NCBI GenBank assembly: GCA_002389045.1
Contig: DGNS01000015.1
Coordinates: forward strand, 121,991-185,990
Reading direction: 5' to 3'
Length of the DNA: 64,000 nt
DNA from: Thiotrichaceae bacterium UBA4486
GTDB lineage: Bacteria > Pseudomonadota > Gammaproteobacteria > Eutrophobiales > Eutrophobiaceae
This document shows, one piece after another, positions 8,961-16,670 of the stretch (its first letter is position 1; the number at the start of each line of letters is the position of its first letter). The translations under genes were made by a program, and so were the position numbers. A model generated the notes under the pieces. The model saw only the letters and a program-made list of their open reading frames with translations, did no database searches and was not told where the DNA came from.

Positions 8961-11093
8961 TTACAGCCTCGATCTATGAATTCGTTTCGCCATATCAAGG
9001 AGGAATTCCGGCTTGTGCTTCTTTCTCCAGACCCCTGCAACATATTTGCTTGATTCAGCCATGGTTGGATAGGCATGTACGGTACCCAGTATCTTGCCGA
9101 GACCGAGGCCGTGTTTCATGGCAAGCACATACTCGGAAATCAGTTCACCTGCGTTATGCCCTACAACCGTGGCGCCGAGTATTCTGTCTTTTCCCCGCTT
9201 CATAATCACCTTCACGAAACCGTTGTCGACGCCTTCGGTAATTGCACGGTCCAGTTCGGATAAATCATATCTGGCCACCTCGTATTCAATATTCATTTGT
9301 TGAGCCTGTTCCTCATTGAGTCCGACCCTGGCAATTTCAGGAGAAGTAAAGGTCACCTGGGGTATAACATCGTAATCGACCCTGAATCTCCATAAAAATC
9401 CGAATAATGAGTTAATGGTCGCATACCAGGATTGATGGGCCGCGGAATGTGTGAATTGATAAGGCCCGGTCACATCGCCGCTTGCATATATTCCCGGCAT
9501 CGTGGTTTCGAGATATTCATTGGCTTCTATAGTTCCATTCTCTCTTGTATTGACGCCAATTCTGTCAAGTTGTAATCCTTTTATATTTGCTTTTCTTCCT
9601 ATCGCAACGAGAATGGTATCAAACGGGATTTTTACCTCGGTATTGTCGTACTCGCAAACAAGATATTTACTGCCGGCATCATTCATAACTGCTTTTGCCA
9701 GATGTGACTGGCGTATATCTACGCCATCATCTTCGAGTTTTGATGTGATAAATCCGGAAACTTCAACATCCTCCCGTGACAGGAGTCGCGGCATATTTTC
9801 CACGATGGTCACCCTGCTTCCCAGACGCGCAAATGCCTGCGCCAATTCACACCCGATCGGACCGCCACCCAGTATGACCAGGTTCCGGGGCAGTTCCTCA
9901 ATATTCCACAACGTATCCGACGTATGATAGCCGGCATCATCAAGGCCGGGTATATCAGGGATCAGGGGGTGTGCTCCGGATGCGATAATAATCGACCTGG
10001 TTGTCAATTGTCTGCCATTCACCTCAATGCAGTAAGGTGAAAGAATGGTCGCTTCTCCGATAATACAATCAACACCAAGTGATGAATATCGCTCTACTGA
10101 ATCGTGCGGCTCAATCTTACGAATAGCGTCACGCACATGACTCATAACCTGTTTGAAATCGACTGATATCCCGCCAGCCTTGACGCCAAAACGTTCGCTA
10201 TTACGCATATCGGCGACACATTTAGCCGCTCTTATCAGGGCCTTGGACGGCACACATCCGGTATTCAGACAATCTCCTCCCATTTTCTGTTTTTCAATGA
10301 TGCTTACTTTTGCGCCTGCCTGAGCCGCAATATATGCGGCAACCAGGCCCGCCGATCCGGCACCTATGACAACGAGATTCCTGTCGAATTTCCGGGGTTT
10401 CCTGAATCCTGATTTCATTCTGTGCCTGCGTATTTTCCTGACGATTTTATTGGCAATGTACGGGAAGACACCTAACAATACGAAAGAAAGTACCAGTTCC
10501 GGTGATAATATATCCGCCATGGATTCCAGCTCACCCAGTTGCACTCCGGCATTAACATAGACAATAGTCCCCGGCAGCATTCCCAACTGGCTTACCCAGT
10601 AGAATGTCCTGACCCGGAAATCCGTTATCCCCATAACCATGTTGATTACAAAAAACGGGAATAACGGTACCAGCCTCAAGGTAAAAAGATAGAAAACACC
10701 TTCCTTTTCAAGGCCCTTGTTAATTGTTTTTATATAATCCGTAAAATGTTTTTTTATGTAATCTCGAAACAGGTAACGCGAAATTATAAACGCCAGGGTA
10801 GCGCCTATAGCCGAGGCAAACGATACATAAACAACACCGATAACAATACCAAAAATCGTACCTGCCGCCACTGTCATGATTGCGGCTCCCGGCAGAGATA
10901 CCGCAGTTACCGCAATATATAACAGCATGAATGTTACTGATGATAAAAACAGATTCTCACTGACCAGCTCCTGTAGAAAATCCTTTTTTTGAACCAGGTA
11001 ATCAAGCTGGAAATAAGCGCCAACATCGAAATATAAATACAGGAAAAACAGGAGGGCGATAATGGATGCCACCAGTATTCTGTGTCCGGTCAA
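8961..11093 (-). CDS. VTT (TVP38/TMEM64) membrane domain fused to pyridine-nucleotide disulfide oxidoreductase
   Basis: The 710-residue protein is a fusion. Residues 1-225 form a VTT/SNARE-associated (DedA-like) membrane domain with several hydrophobic segments and the conserved F-x-x-R-L-V-P-x-F-P-F region near 137-148. Residues 236-710 form a mercuric-reductase/lipoamide-dehydrogenase-like flavoprotein with the FAD motif GAGSAG (244-249), a redox disulfide GGDCLNTGCVPSK (Cys275 and Cys280), a second nucleotide motif GGGPIGCELAQ, and a C-terminal dimer-interface motif HAYPTMAES. The C-terminal Cys pair that binds mercury in MerA is absent. The enzyme presumably moves electrons at the membrane; the acceptor is unknown. 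Base composition is AT-richer than most neighbours. Confidence 0.9.
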   Translation of the reverse strand: MTGHRILVASIIALLFFLYLYFDVGAYFQLDYLVQKKDFLQELVSENLFLSSVTFMLLYIAVTAVSLPGAAIMTVAAGTIFGIVIGVVYVSFASAIGATLAFIISRYLFRDYIKKHFTDYIKTINKGLEKEGVFYLFTLRLVPLFPFFVINMVMGITDFRVRTFYWVSQLGMLPGTIVYVNAGVQLGELESMADILSPELVLSFVLLGVFPYIANKIVRKIRRHRMKSGFRKPRKFDRNLVVIGAGSAGLVAAYIAAQAGAKVSIIEKQKMGGDCLNTGCVPSKALIRAAKCVADMRNSERFGVKAGGISVDFKQVMSHVRDAIRKIEPHDSVERYSSLGVDCIIGEATILSPYCIEVNGRQLTTRSIIIASGAHPLIPDIPGLDDAGYHTSDTLWNIEELPRNLVILGGGPIGCELAQAFARLGSRVTIVENMPRLLSREDVEVSGFITSKLEDDGVDIRQSHLAKAVMNDAGSKYLVCEYDNTEVKIPFDTILVAIGRKANIKGLQLDRIGVNTRENGTIEANEYLETTMPGIYASGDVTGPYQFTHSAAHQSWYATINSLFGFLWRFRVDYDVIPQVTFTSPEIARVGLNEEQAQQMNIEYEVARYDLSELDRAITEGVDNGFVKVIMKRGKDRILGATVVGHNAGELISEYVLAMKHGLGLGKILGTVHAYPTMAESSKYVAGVWRKKHKPEFLLDMAKRIHRSRL

Positions 11094-11476
11094 GTCTTTA
11101 TCTCCTTAATCTGTCGGGTATTGACGTTAGGACGCCTTTTAATGGTGATTGTTACCCTGCCTCCGAAATTATGGCAGATTATAAATATGTGTTCACACAC
11201 GCATTCTGGTCAAACAATATGGAAAAATGAGACTTTATGCCTGCACACTGGTTGATGATGATCCGGCATTTGATATGGGGGATGATATTACCGGCACCCT
11301 GAACAAAGCTGTTTGCCTGACACATCATTGCTGTAATTCCTGTTTCAGTCGTGGTGTGTGCTGCGGGAAAACCGGCTGAAATCACCGATGTTGCCTACGT
11401 TCAATACTCTCGAAACTGGAAGCAGTCCGGTTGTCGCTATCAATTTCAGCATTTCCTGTCTGTTCAGGGTTGCAAC
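11094..11476. other. Intergenic stretch without a convincing gene
   Basis: These 383 bp separate the oxidoreductase start from the frameshifted small gene. Leftward open frames of up to 68 codons exist (for example ending near 11179) and one has an AGGAA before an ATG near 11444. The translations are not recognisable and switch frame repeatedly, so they may be decayed coding sequence. The promoter of the oxidoreductase gene should also lie here; I see no clear -35/-10 pair. Confidence 0.4.
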
Positions 11477-11687
11477 CTACTCATGCAACAACCGCTCATA
11501 TTCCGAAAAATACGTTCTGATATTGAACAAGCGTTCGGGTAAGACAATATCCACCATGGTAAACCTGGCAAACTCTTCACTCACGGATTTTGTCGTCTGA
11601 TATGTGACAAGACAAAGACCCACTGCAATCAAGATAATTTAAAAAACAGACTGCAATTACGGATTTCCTGATTGACAACGCTTCCAT
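11477..11687 (-). pseudogene. Small single-span membrane protein gene with an apparent one-base frameshift
   Basis: A strong ribosome site AGAGGAAATT precedes an ATG at 11687 that opens MEALSIRKSVIAVCFL. The frame then stops soon after. Continuing in the neighbouring frame gives ILIAVGLCLVTYQTTKSV and a charged tail ending LFNIRTYFSEYERLLHE with a stop at 11477. Removing one A from the AAA run near 11643 joins both parts into a 69-residue protein with one transmembrane helix (about residues 9-29). It lies 30 bp behind the DUF547 gene on the same strand, so it looks like the second gene of that operon. The frameshift could be a real mutation, a sequencing error or programmed slippage. Confidence 0.55.
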
Positions 11688-11717
11688 AATTTCCTCTGTT
11701 TCATTGGTTCCGTCAAA

Positions 11718-12473
11718 TCACTTCGCGTTCAGACTCCAGTTATAATCCAGGTAACTGATGCTTGCATCAGCCGGCAATTCCCTGTATTTCCTGATGAACT
11801 CTTCCACGCCTCCATACATGTCAAAGTCCTCTTCGAACCATTTGAATATTCTTGATATAAAAATGCGGTTTCCCTTGACAGCCAGGCCCTTGCCCTCATT
11901 TTCCAGAAACTGTTTGTTTTGTGAATCCAGATCTTCATTCAGTCTGTCGGCAGTGTAGGCCTGCTTTGCAAGATCAGGACAACTCACAGATGCACAAACG
12001 ATGGCCATGTGTATTCTTGGCTCGTCCAGGTTGCGCAGGATTTCATGCTCAATGTCGTGTAGGGAGATTTCACTGCCACCCAGAATTCCCGCGGGTCTTT
12101 TCCACACCGGCCGAAACCATGTGCCGGCATCCCTGATACTGTCCAATGGACTGTTATCAAGAACCGTTTTTATGGCCAGAATATTATAGATATTGATATA
12201 AAAACTGATGGTTTCTTCCCTTGTTTCGAGACTTTGCAGTGGATAATCCCGGATTGTCTCCAGCAATCGCTTCCATGCAGGATCATCCACCCAGCCACTG
12301 TAGTCGATGAGGTTAAGATTTATGCCGGCTTTTTTCCCTTCACTGACATAGTTCTGCAGCAAATGGTTATAATCCGTCCAGTCGGGTGTCCCGGCATATA
12401 CAACCTGTACAATGCTGACTGCGACGAATACGATCAGGCTGACTGATTTATTGATTATTTTATACATTATCAT
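11718..12473 (-). CDS. Exported DUF547 protein
   Basis: The 251-residue protein has an N-terminal signal peptide (hydrophobic residues 10-26, likely cleavage after VVYA at 27) and a DUF547 domain: SFYINIYNILAIKTVLDNSPL around residue 90 and IHMAIVCASVSCPDL around 155. DUF547 proteins are secreted or periplasmic and of unknown function. The domain contains conserved His and Cys residues and is sometimes linked to glutaredoxin-type proteins. The gene is divergent from the ECF sigma factor gene with 222 bp between starts, so its promoter may belong to that regulon. That link is inference. Confidence 0.85.
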   Translation of the reverse strand: MIMYKIINKSVSLIVFVAVSIVQVVYAGTPDWTDYNHLLQNYVSEGKKAGINLNLIDYSGWVDDPAWKRLLETIRDYPLQSLETREETISFYINIYNILAIKTVLDNSPLDSIRDAGTWFRPVWKRPAGILGGSEISLHDIEHEILRNLDEPRIHMAIVCASVSCPDLAKQAYTADRLNEDLDSQNKQFLENEGKGLAVKGNRIFISRIFKWFEEDFDMYGGVEEFIRKYRELPADASISYLDYNWSLNAK

Positions 12474-12695
12474 AAACTGACTGATTGACTGTTAGCCAAT
12501 AATTACAACGATAAATACTTCCTGAAATATGACTGAAGCAGCACGGATTCCATCTGCGGCAAACACCGGCTTTACATGACGGCTCGCAGAAATCTGCTCT
12601 CTCCGCACTATCCATCATAAGTATTGAACTCATATATTTCAGTTAAATCATAGATTGTTTGTAAAACGCAATGTTACAGCCGGGACAGATATGCA

Positions 12696-13310
12696 ATGGC
12701 AGATAATGAACGTGAACCGGATTTACAGCCACTGAGGAACCGGGACCATGCGTCCTTTCAGCAACTTGTTCTTCAATATCATAAGCATATGCTTATCGTG
12801 GCCAGGGCGATTGTCGGAGAGAGTATTGCCGAGGAAGTCGTACAGGAAGCATGGATATCTGTCTACAATGCACTCCCCTCATTCGAGGGTCGATCCACAC
12901 TCAAAACCTGGATATACAGGATAGTCAGTAACCAGGCCAAATCCAGACTGCGCAAGGAGTCACGCTACACGCATCCGGTCAACATGAACGATGATACTCC
13001 TGCGTATCTTTCCGACACCCATTTCGATGCAAATGGCCACTGGTCCATACCACCCCCACAATGGGAAGATGAAACGCCGCAGAATCTCGCTGAAAATGAA
13101 CAACTTATGGAATGCATAGAAAAAACACTGGAAAATCTGTCGGACCAGCAAAAGTCCGTATTTATATTGCGGGATATCGATCAACAATCATTGGACGATA
13201 TATGTAATATCCTTGATTTGTCTGCATCCAACGTTAGAGTGCTGTTACATCGTGCCCGTGTGAAACTCATGCAGGTAATCGACCATTACCAGACAACCGG
13301 AACATGCTGA
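12696..13310 (+). CDS. ECF RNA polymerase sigma factor (RpoE-like)
   Basis: The 204-residue protein has the two-domain ECF layout: a sigma-2 region at about residues 20-90 with EEVVQEAWISVYNALPSFEG and TWIYRIVSNQAKSRLRK, a linker, and a sigma-4 helix-turn-helix at 145-200 with DQQKSVFILRDIDQQSLDDI and SNVRVLLHRARVKL. It directs RNA polymerase to stress- or envelope-responsive promoters. The ATG at 12696 gives the usual length; another ATG at 12691 is out of frame. It overlaps by 7 bases a small zinc-finger gene, its likely anti-sigma factor. The divergent DUF547 gene is a candidate target. Confidence 0.92.
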   Translation: MADNEREPDLQPLRNRDHASFQQLVLQYHKHMLIVARAIVGESIAEEVVQEAWISVYNALPSFEGRSTLKTWIYRIVSNQAKSRLRKESRYTHPVNMNDDTPAYLSDTHFDANGHWSIPPPQWEDETPQNLAENEQLMECIEKTLENLSDQQKSVFILRDIDQQSLDDICNILDLSASNVRVLLHRARVKLMQVIDHYQTTGTC

Positions 13311-13537
13311 ATTGCAAAGAGATAACAGAGATTGCCAGTGATTATCTGGATAACAATCTTGACTGGAGAAAAAGATTTTCTGTCAGGTTCCATCTTTTTA
13401 TATGTGAACACTGCAACCGGTTTGTCAAACACCTTGAACTGACCATAGGTGCTATGCGGAAAAAACCGCGGCAATCAGCCACAGAGGAAGAAATACGGCA
13501 TATCATCTCAAACATACCACGTCAGGACGAATCCTGA
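13304..13537 (+). CDS. Soluble zinc-finger (zf-HC2) anti-sigma factor
   Basis: The 77-residue protein begins MLNCKEITEIASDYLD and contains the ZAS-type zinc motif His30-x3-Cys34-x2-Cys37 (HLFICEHC), with Cys4 upstream. Such proteins bind and silence the cognate ECF sigma factor. There is no membrane segment, so it belongs to the short cytoplasmic type that may sense redox or metal state. Its start overlaps the sigma stop (ATGCTGA), so synthesis is coupled. Confidence 0.85.
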   Translation: MLNCKEITEIASDYLDNNLDWRKRFSVRFHLFICEHCNRFVKHLELTIGAMRKKPRQSATEEEIRHIISNIPRQDES

Positions 13538-13580
13538 CTGCCTCAGCGGTACATAATCGATTAATTTTGTAACAATCGCG

Positions 13581-13712
13581 TTACCGAAACATCGCATGAC
13601 ATTGCCCAACCGCTGAATCAGCGGTCTCGGGAGCAGCCCCCGTTACCGGCAGACCTGAATATGCCGTCAGCAACAGGATCGGTACTACCAGCAAAGAGAG
13701 GCGATAAAACAT
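13581..13712 (-). CDS. Possible small secreted peptide (43 residues)
   Basis: An ATG at 13712 on the minus strand opens a 43-codon frame. The first 18 or so residues look like a signal peptide (MFYRLSLLVVPILLLTAYSG) and the mature part would be short, ending GQCHAMFR. A TTGCTG and TATACA pair with an 18-base spacer lies just upstream. There is no similarity I recognise, and a frame this short can arise by chance. It converges on the anti-sigma gene. Confidence 0.35.
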   Translation of the reverse strand: MFYRLSLLVVPILLLTAYSGLPVTGAAPETADSAVGQCHAMFR

Positions 13713-13833
13713 GGAATCATCCGGCCGGCTGTATAATAAATTGAGAGATTAATCAGCAAATGGTTCTGTAACGGAACGGCATGGAAAGAACAGGCTGTAC
13801 AGTGTTGCCGCGGACGAAAAGCACATTAGATAA

Positions 13834-13926
13834 TACGGTCAGAGGTTCGAATCCTGAACATTCCCCATAACCACAAAACCCCTCGGGTGAGGGGTTTTGT
13901 GGTTATATGGCGCGCCCGAGAGGATT
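13834..13926. repeat. 93-bp repeat unit, copy 1 (tRNA-like ends around a hairpin)
   Basis: This copy starts with TACGGTCAGAGGTTCGAA, which resembles a tRNA T-arm read on the plus strand. It continues with an 18-bp perfect stem (13867-13884 with 13889-13906, loop GGGT) and ends with 19 bases identical to the 3' end of the tRNA-Arg gene (13908-13926, equal to 14095-14113). A second copy of the same length begins at 14021. The outer stem bases differ between copies (AACCAC/GTGGTT here, AAATAC/GTATTT there), yet pairing is kept. Confidence 0.8.
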
Positions 13927-13931
13927 ACTCC

Positions 13932-14003
13932 GCGCATCCATGCGCTCCGCCCTTCGGGCCAGTTCGCTGCGCTCACTGTTCAAATTTGCTCCCGGCAAAT
14001 TTG
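13932..14003. repeat. Run of three hairpins between the two repeat copies
   Basis: Three small palindromes follow one another: GCGCAT/ATGCGC (13932-13945), GCCC/GGGC with loop TTC (13949-13959), and CAAATTTGC/GCAAATTTG with loop TCCCG (13981-14003). Such GC-rich palindromic strings next to tRNA 3' ends resemble dispersed repeats I recall from other Gammaproteobacteria; that comparison is from memory. No protein is encoded here. Confidence 0.55.
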
Positions 14004-14020
14004 TCGAACCACCTTGTCTA

Positions 14021-14094
14021 TACGGTCAGAGGTTCGAACCCTCGACATACTCCATAAATACAAAACCCCTCGGGTGAGGGGGTTTGTATTTATA

Positions 14095-14113
<19 letters not shown>
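14021..14113. repeat. 93-bp repeat unit, copy 2 (overlaps the tRNA-Arg 3' end)
   Basis: This is the second copy of the unit at 13834, offset by 187 bp. It carries the T-arm-like start, the hairpin (14054-14071 with 14076-14093, one A/G mismatch) and the genuine 3' end of the tRNA-Arg gene. It is probably the parental copy because it is joined to the intact tRNA. Confidence 0.8.
14054..14093 (-). terminator. Terminator hairpin of the tRNA-Arg gene
   Basis: Just 2 bases after the encoded CCA of the leftward tRNA, an 18-bp stem (one mismatch) closes on the loop ACCC. The 3' arm and following bases are T-rich on the transcribed strand (GGGGTTTTGTATTTAT). The near-symmetrical A/T outer stem means it could work in both directions. 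Confidence 0.7.
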
Positions 14114-14171
<58 letters not shown>

Positions 14172-14540
14172 TTCGTTTAACTCTGTTCCCTGCGACTATA
14201 GGCGATCGATTTTTTTCACAGCGGAGTATCCCGATACTTGTGTATTCTGAACACCTTTACACCGGCCAGACCCGAACATTTCTGCATAAAAATCGTAAGC
14301 GAACACTTACTATCAGCACAATCTATTCTTTCTATAGTGAAACGGCAATACCGCAAATCACGGCATTCTCCGGGACAGAGCAATATCTACGGTCCATTAC
14401 ACCGAGAGTGAGAGAGTAGAGCAACTGGATGTGTCCGTCCATATTGAAGTTTTCCGGCTCAGGTTCAACAGGTATACTTGCCCACTGTTTTTTCACAATC
14501 CTAATGTACCTGAATAATAAGAGCCGTCAGGGGAACCAGA
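14172..14540. other. Intergenic stretch upstream of the cytochrome gene
   Basis: These 369 bp hold the presumed tRNA promoter on the left and the cytochrome promoter on the right. The rightward frame running from 14084 to 14419 is an antisense reading of the tRNA and is not a gene. I see no RNA gene or repeat. The ribosome site of the cytochrome gene (AGGGGAA) is at its right end. Confidence 0.5.
14195..14200 (-). promoter_or_regulatory. Candidate -10 element of tRNA-Arg
   Basis: TATAGT on the minus strand lies 24 bases from the mature 5' end and is followed by a GC-rich discriminator (CGCAGGG), as in stable-RNA promoters. A -35 is not clear; CTGTGA is present at a short 15-base spacing. Confidence 0.3.
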
Positions 14541-15362
14541 ATGAGCCAAGAGAAAGATAAAATTTTTTTCCGTAACTATGCACTGGTTATTGGTGTACTT
14601 ATAGCAATGATTGTCATCTTTATTGTGGCCGCCAGAACTATCGGCATCGATGAAGAGGCAGAAACCAGACAGCGTGAAGAATTGATCGCCAAGCGCACCG
14701 CTCCGGCGGGACAGGTCAGCGTGGTCGGTGAGGACCCGGTCATGGAACCAACCCCGGAGGTTGCGGCAGCCGACACCGGAAGCGCCGGTACTGTCGACGG
14801 CAAGCAGGTTTACGATGGACTCTGTGTGGCCTGTCACGGAGTTCCGGGTATTGGTGCCCCCGTTACCGGCAATACTGAAGACTGGGCCCCCCGCATTGCC
14901 AAGGGACTGGATACGCTTTATCACAACGCCATCAACGGCTACACCGGTGACCAGGGTTACATGATGCCGGCACGCGGTGGTGGCAATCTCAGCGATGAAG
15001 AGGTCCAGGCAGCGGTGGATTACATGGTAGAGCAAAGCGGTGGCAGCGCCGATGAGGCAGCGGCCGCTGATGACAGCAGTGGCGAAGCCGCCGTTGCCGC
15101 AGCCGCCGGGAAAAGCGGCGAGGAAGTCTACAACGGCATGTGCGTCGCCTGTCATGGTGTTCCCGGTATCGGTGCCCCGGTTACCGGTAACGCGGACGAA
15201 TGGACGGATCGCATCGCCAAGGGCATGGACACCCTGTACGATCATGCCATCAATGGTTTCACCGGCGAGGGCGGTTTCATGATGCCGGCGCGTGGCGGCG
15301 GTAACTTCACCGACGAGGAAGTCAAGGCAGCCGTGGATTACATGGTGGAAAAAAGCAAATAA
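14541..15362 (+). CDS. Membrane-anchored double cytochrome c5-type protein
   Basis: The 273-residue protein has one N-terminal membrane anchor (residues 13-31) and two c5-family haem domains facing the periplasm. Haem motifs CVACH are at 95-99 and 201-205; the Met ligands lie in MMPA at 141-144 and 247-250. The two domains (about 87-166 and 193-272) are roughly 60 of 80 residues identical by my alignment, so the gene arose by a recent internal duplication. An Ala/Asp-rich linker joins them. It probably shuttles electrons between respiratory complexes. A terminator follows, and the gene converges on the TRAP binding protein. Confidence 0.93.
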   Translation: MSQEKDKIFFRNYALVIGVLIAMIVIFIVAARTIGIDEEAETRQREELIAKRTAPAGQVSVVGEDPVMEPTPEVAAADTGSAGTVDGKQVYDGLCVACHGVPGIGAPVTGNTEDWAPRIAKGLDTLYHNAINGYTGDQGYMMPARGGGNLSDEEVQAAVDYMVEQSGGSADEAAAADDSSGEAAVAAAAGKSGEEVYNGMCVACHGVPGIGAPVTGNADEWTDRIAKGMDTLYDHAINGFTGEGGFMMPARGGGNFTDEEVKAAVDYMVEKSK

Positions 15363-15383
15363 TCGACCCTGTTCAATGACATG

Positions 15384-15409
15384 AAAAAGGAGGCTCCGGC
15401 CTCCTTTTT
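15384..15409 (+). terminator. Rho-independent terminator of the cytochrome gene
   Basis: AAAAAGGAGGC (15384-15394) pairs with GCCTCCTTTTT (15399-15409) around the loop TCCG and runs into further T residues. It lies 22 bp behind the cytochrome stop. The A-tract on the other side makes it potentially bidirectional. Confidence 0.85.
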
Positions 15410-15413
15410 TTGT

Positions 15414-15496
15414 TATCTGTAATCTGTAATCTGTCATCTGTCATCTGTCATCTGTCATCTGTCATCTGTCGTCTGTCGTCTGTCATCTGTTACCTG
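15414..15496 (-). repeat. Heptamer tandem array (CAGATNN family), locus 1
   Basis: Eleven to twelve 7-bp units read NATCTGT on the plus strand, which is CAGATGA/CAGATTA/CAGACGA on the minus strand. Read in the sense of the TRAP gene, the array begins in the last codons (TTCAGGTAA) and continues as perfect 7-bp steps from the stop codon. There is no inverted partner here; the array ends next to the cytochrome terminator. Confidence 0.9.
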
Positions 15497-16590
15497 AAAG
15501 CCTGGTAAGACTGTTCCGACATACGGCTCCAGTCGCCGTAGCCCTGGCTGAAGGCCTGGTAGGCCTCGTAAACACGTTTGAACTTCGCATTGGCGGCGGC
15601 CTCTTCCTGCAAAGTTTCTGCGGCCGTTATTTTCAGCGCGGCCAGAACATCTGCTGGAAATTCCAGTACCTCGACATTCTTCTGTTGCTGCAACTGTTGC
15701 AGCGCTTCGGAATTATGAAATTCCATCTCACCGTAGATCCACTCGCTCACAGCCCGCGCCGTGACCTCGATGATCTTCTGCAGATCGGGTGGCAGCTCAT
15801 TCCAGGCCGTCAGGTTCACCATCAGTTCAAACTCGGTGCCGGGCTCGTGCCAGCCCGGGTAATAGTAGTATTTCGCCGCGCGGTTCAGGCCCAGCCGCAA
15901 ATCATGAAACGGCCCCACCCACTCGGTGGCATCGATGGTGCCGCGTTCCAGCGCGGTGTAAATCTCGCCACCCGACATCAATACCGGGTTGCCGCCGGCG
16001 CGTTTGAACACCTTGCCGCCAAGGCCCGGGATGCGCATGCGTAAACCCTCGATATCGGCCACGCTCTCGATCTTCTTGTTGAACCAGCCGCCCATCTGTA
16101 TACCGGTGTTGCCCATGGGAAAGGGGATCAGGTTGAATGGCCGGTAGATTTCCCGCCAGAGCTTCAGGCCGCCACCGCCATAAAGCCAGGCGTTCATACC
16201 TCGCGCCGTCATCCCGAAGGGGACGGAAGAAAAGAACTGCGCCTCCGGCACCTTGCCGGCCCAGTAGTAGGGCGAGCCGTGCCCCATCTCCACGGAGCCC
16301 TGTGAAACCGCGTCGAACACCTGCAGCGCCGGCACCAGTTCGCCGCCGGCAAATACCTGAACATCCAGACGCCCGTTGCTCATGACGCGCACGTCGTCGG
16401 CGAATTTCTGCGCGCCTTCCTGGAAAATCGGGAAATTCGCCGGCCAGGTTGTGACCATCTTCCACTTGTAAACCTTGCCGGTATCGAGTGCGCCGGTGGC
16501 TGAAGTCGATGCGCTTTCCGAGCCGCCACAGGCCGCCAGTACAAGCAGCATAATAAACCCAGCGATATTGAATATAGATTTCTTGTTCAT
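15490..16590 (-). CDS. TRAP-type transporter substrate-binding lipoprotein (DctP/TakP-like)
   Basis: The protein has a lipoprotein signal: a basic start MNKKS, a hydrophobic core and the lipobox LAAC. The mature part is a DctP-family binding protein with KMVTTWPANFPIFQ near the start, the ligand-arginine region LRMRIPGLGGKVF, and IDATEWVGPFHD, which resembles the 2-oxoacid-binding TakP group. It would bind a carboxylate in the periplasm for a DctQM membrane pair, but no such genes lie nearby, so it is an orphan. I chose the ATG at 16590; an ATG 45 bp upstream would add residues translated from the 16611 repeat. The stop codon lies at a heptamer unit. Confidence 0.88.
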   Translation of the reverse strand: MNKKSIFNIAGFIMLLVLAACGGSESASTSATGALDTGKVYKWKMVTTWPANFPIFQEGAQKFADDVRVMSNGRLDVQVFAGGELVPALQVFDAVSQGSVEMGHGSPYYWAGKVPEAQFFSSVPFGMTARGMNAWLYGGGGLKLWREIYRPFNLIPFPMGNTGIQMGGWFNKKIESVADIEGLRMRIPGLGGKVFKRAGGNPVLMSGGEIYTALERGTIDATEWVGPFHDLRLGLNRAAKYYYYPGWHEPGTEFELMVNLTAWNELPPDLQKIIEVTARAVSEWIYGEMEFHNSEALQQLQQQKNVEVLEFPADVLAALKITAAETLQEEAAANAKFKRVYEAYQAFSQGYGDWSRMSEQSYQAFR

Positions 16591-16610
16591 AATGTTAAAT
16601 CGAGCATTTT

Positions 16611-16670
16611 GTGAATAGTGAATAGTGAATGGCACTCTCTACTCACAATTCTCCATTCACTATTCACCAA
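16611..16670 (-). repeat. Heptamer tandem array (TRGTGAA family) with inverted arm
   Basis: Right after the uvrD stop (TGA, 16673-16671) the minus strand reads TGGTGAA TAGTGAA TGGAGAA TTGTGAG TAGAGAG, and then the inverted form TTCACTATTCACTATTCAC. The two halves can pair into a hairpin in the RNA. It fills the space between uvrD and the TRAP gene. The sequence is unrelated to the CAGATNN family but has the same unit length and the same placement at a stop codon. Confidence 0.85.

Noticed and set aside
15414..15496. CRISPR array
   Set aside because: Units are 7 bp without spacers and no cas genes are present; it is a tandem heptamer repeat.
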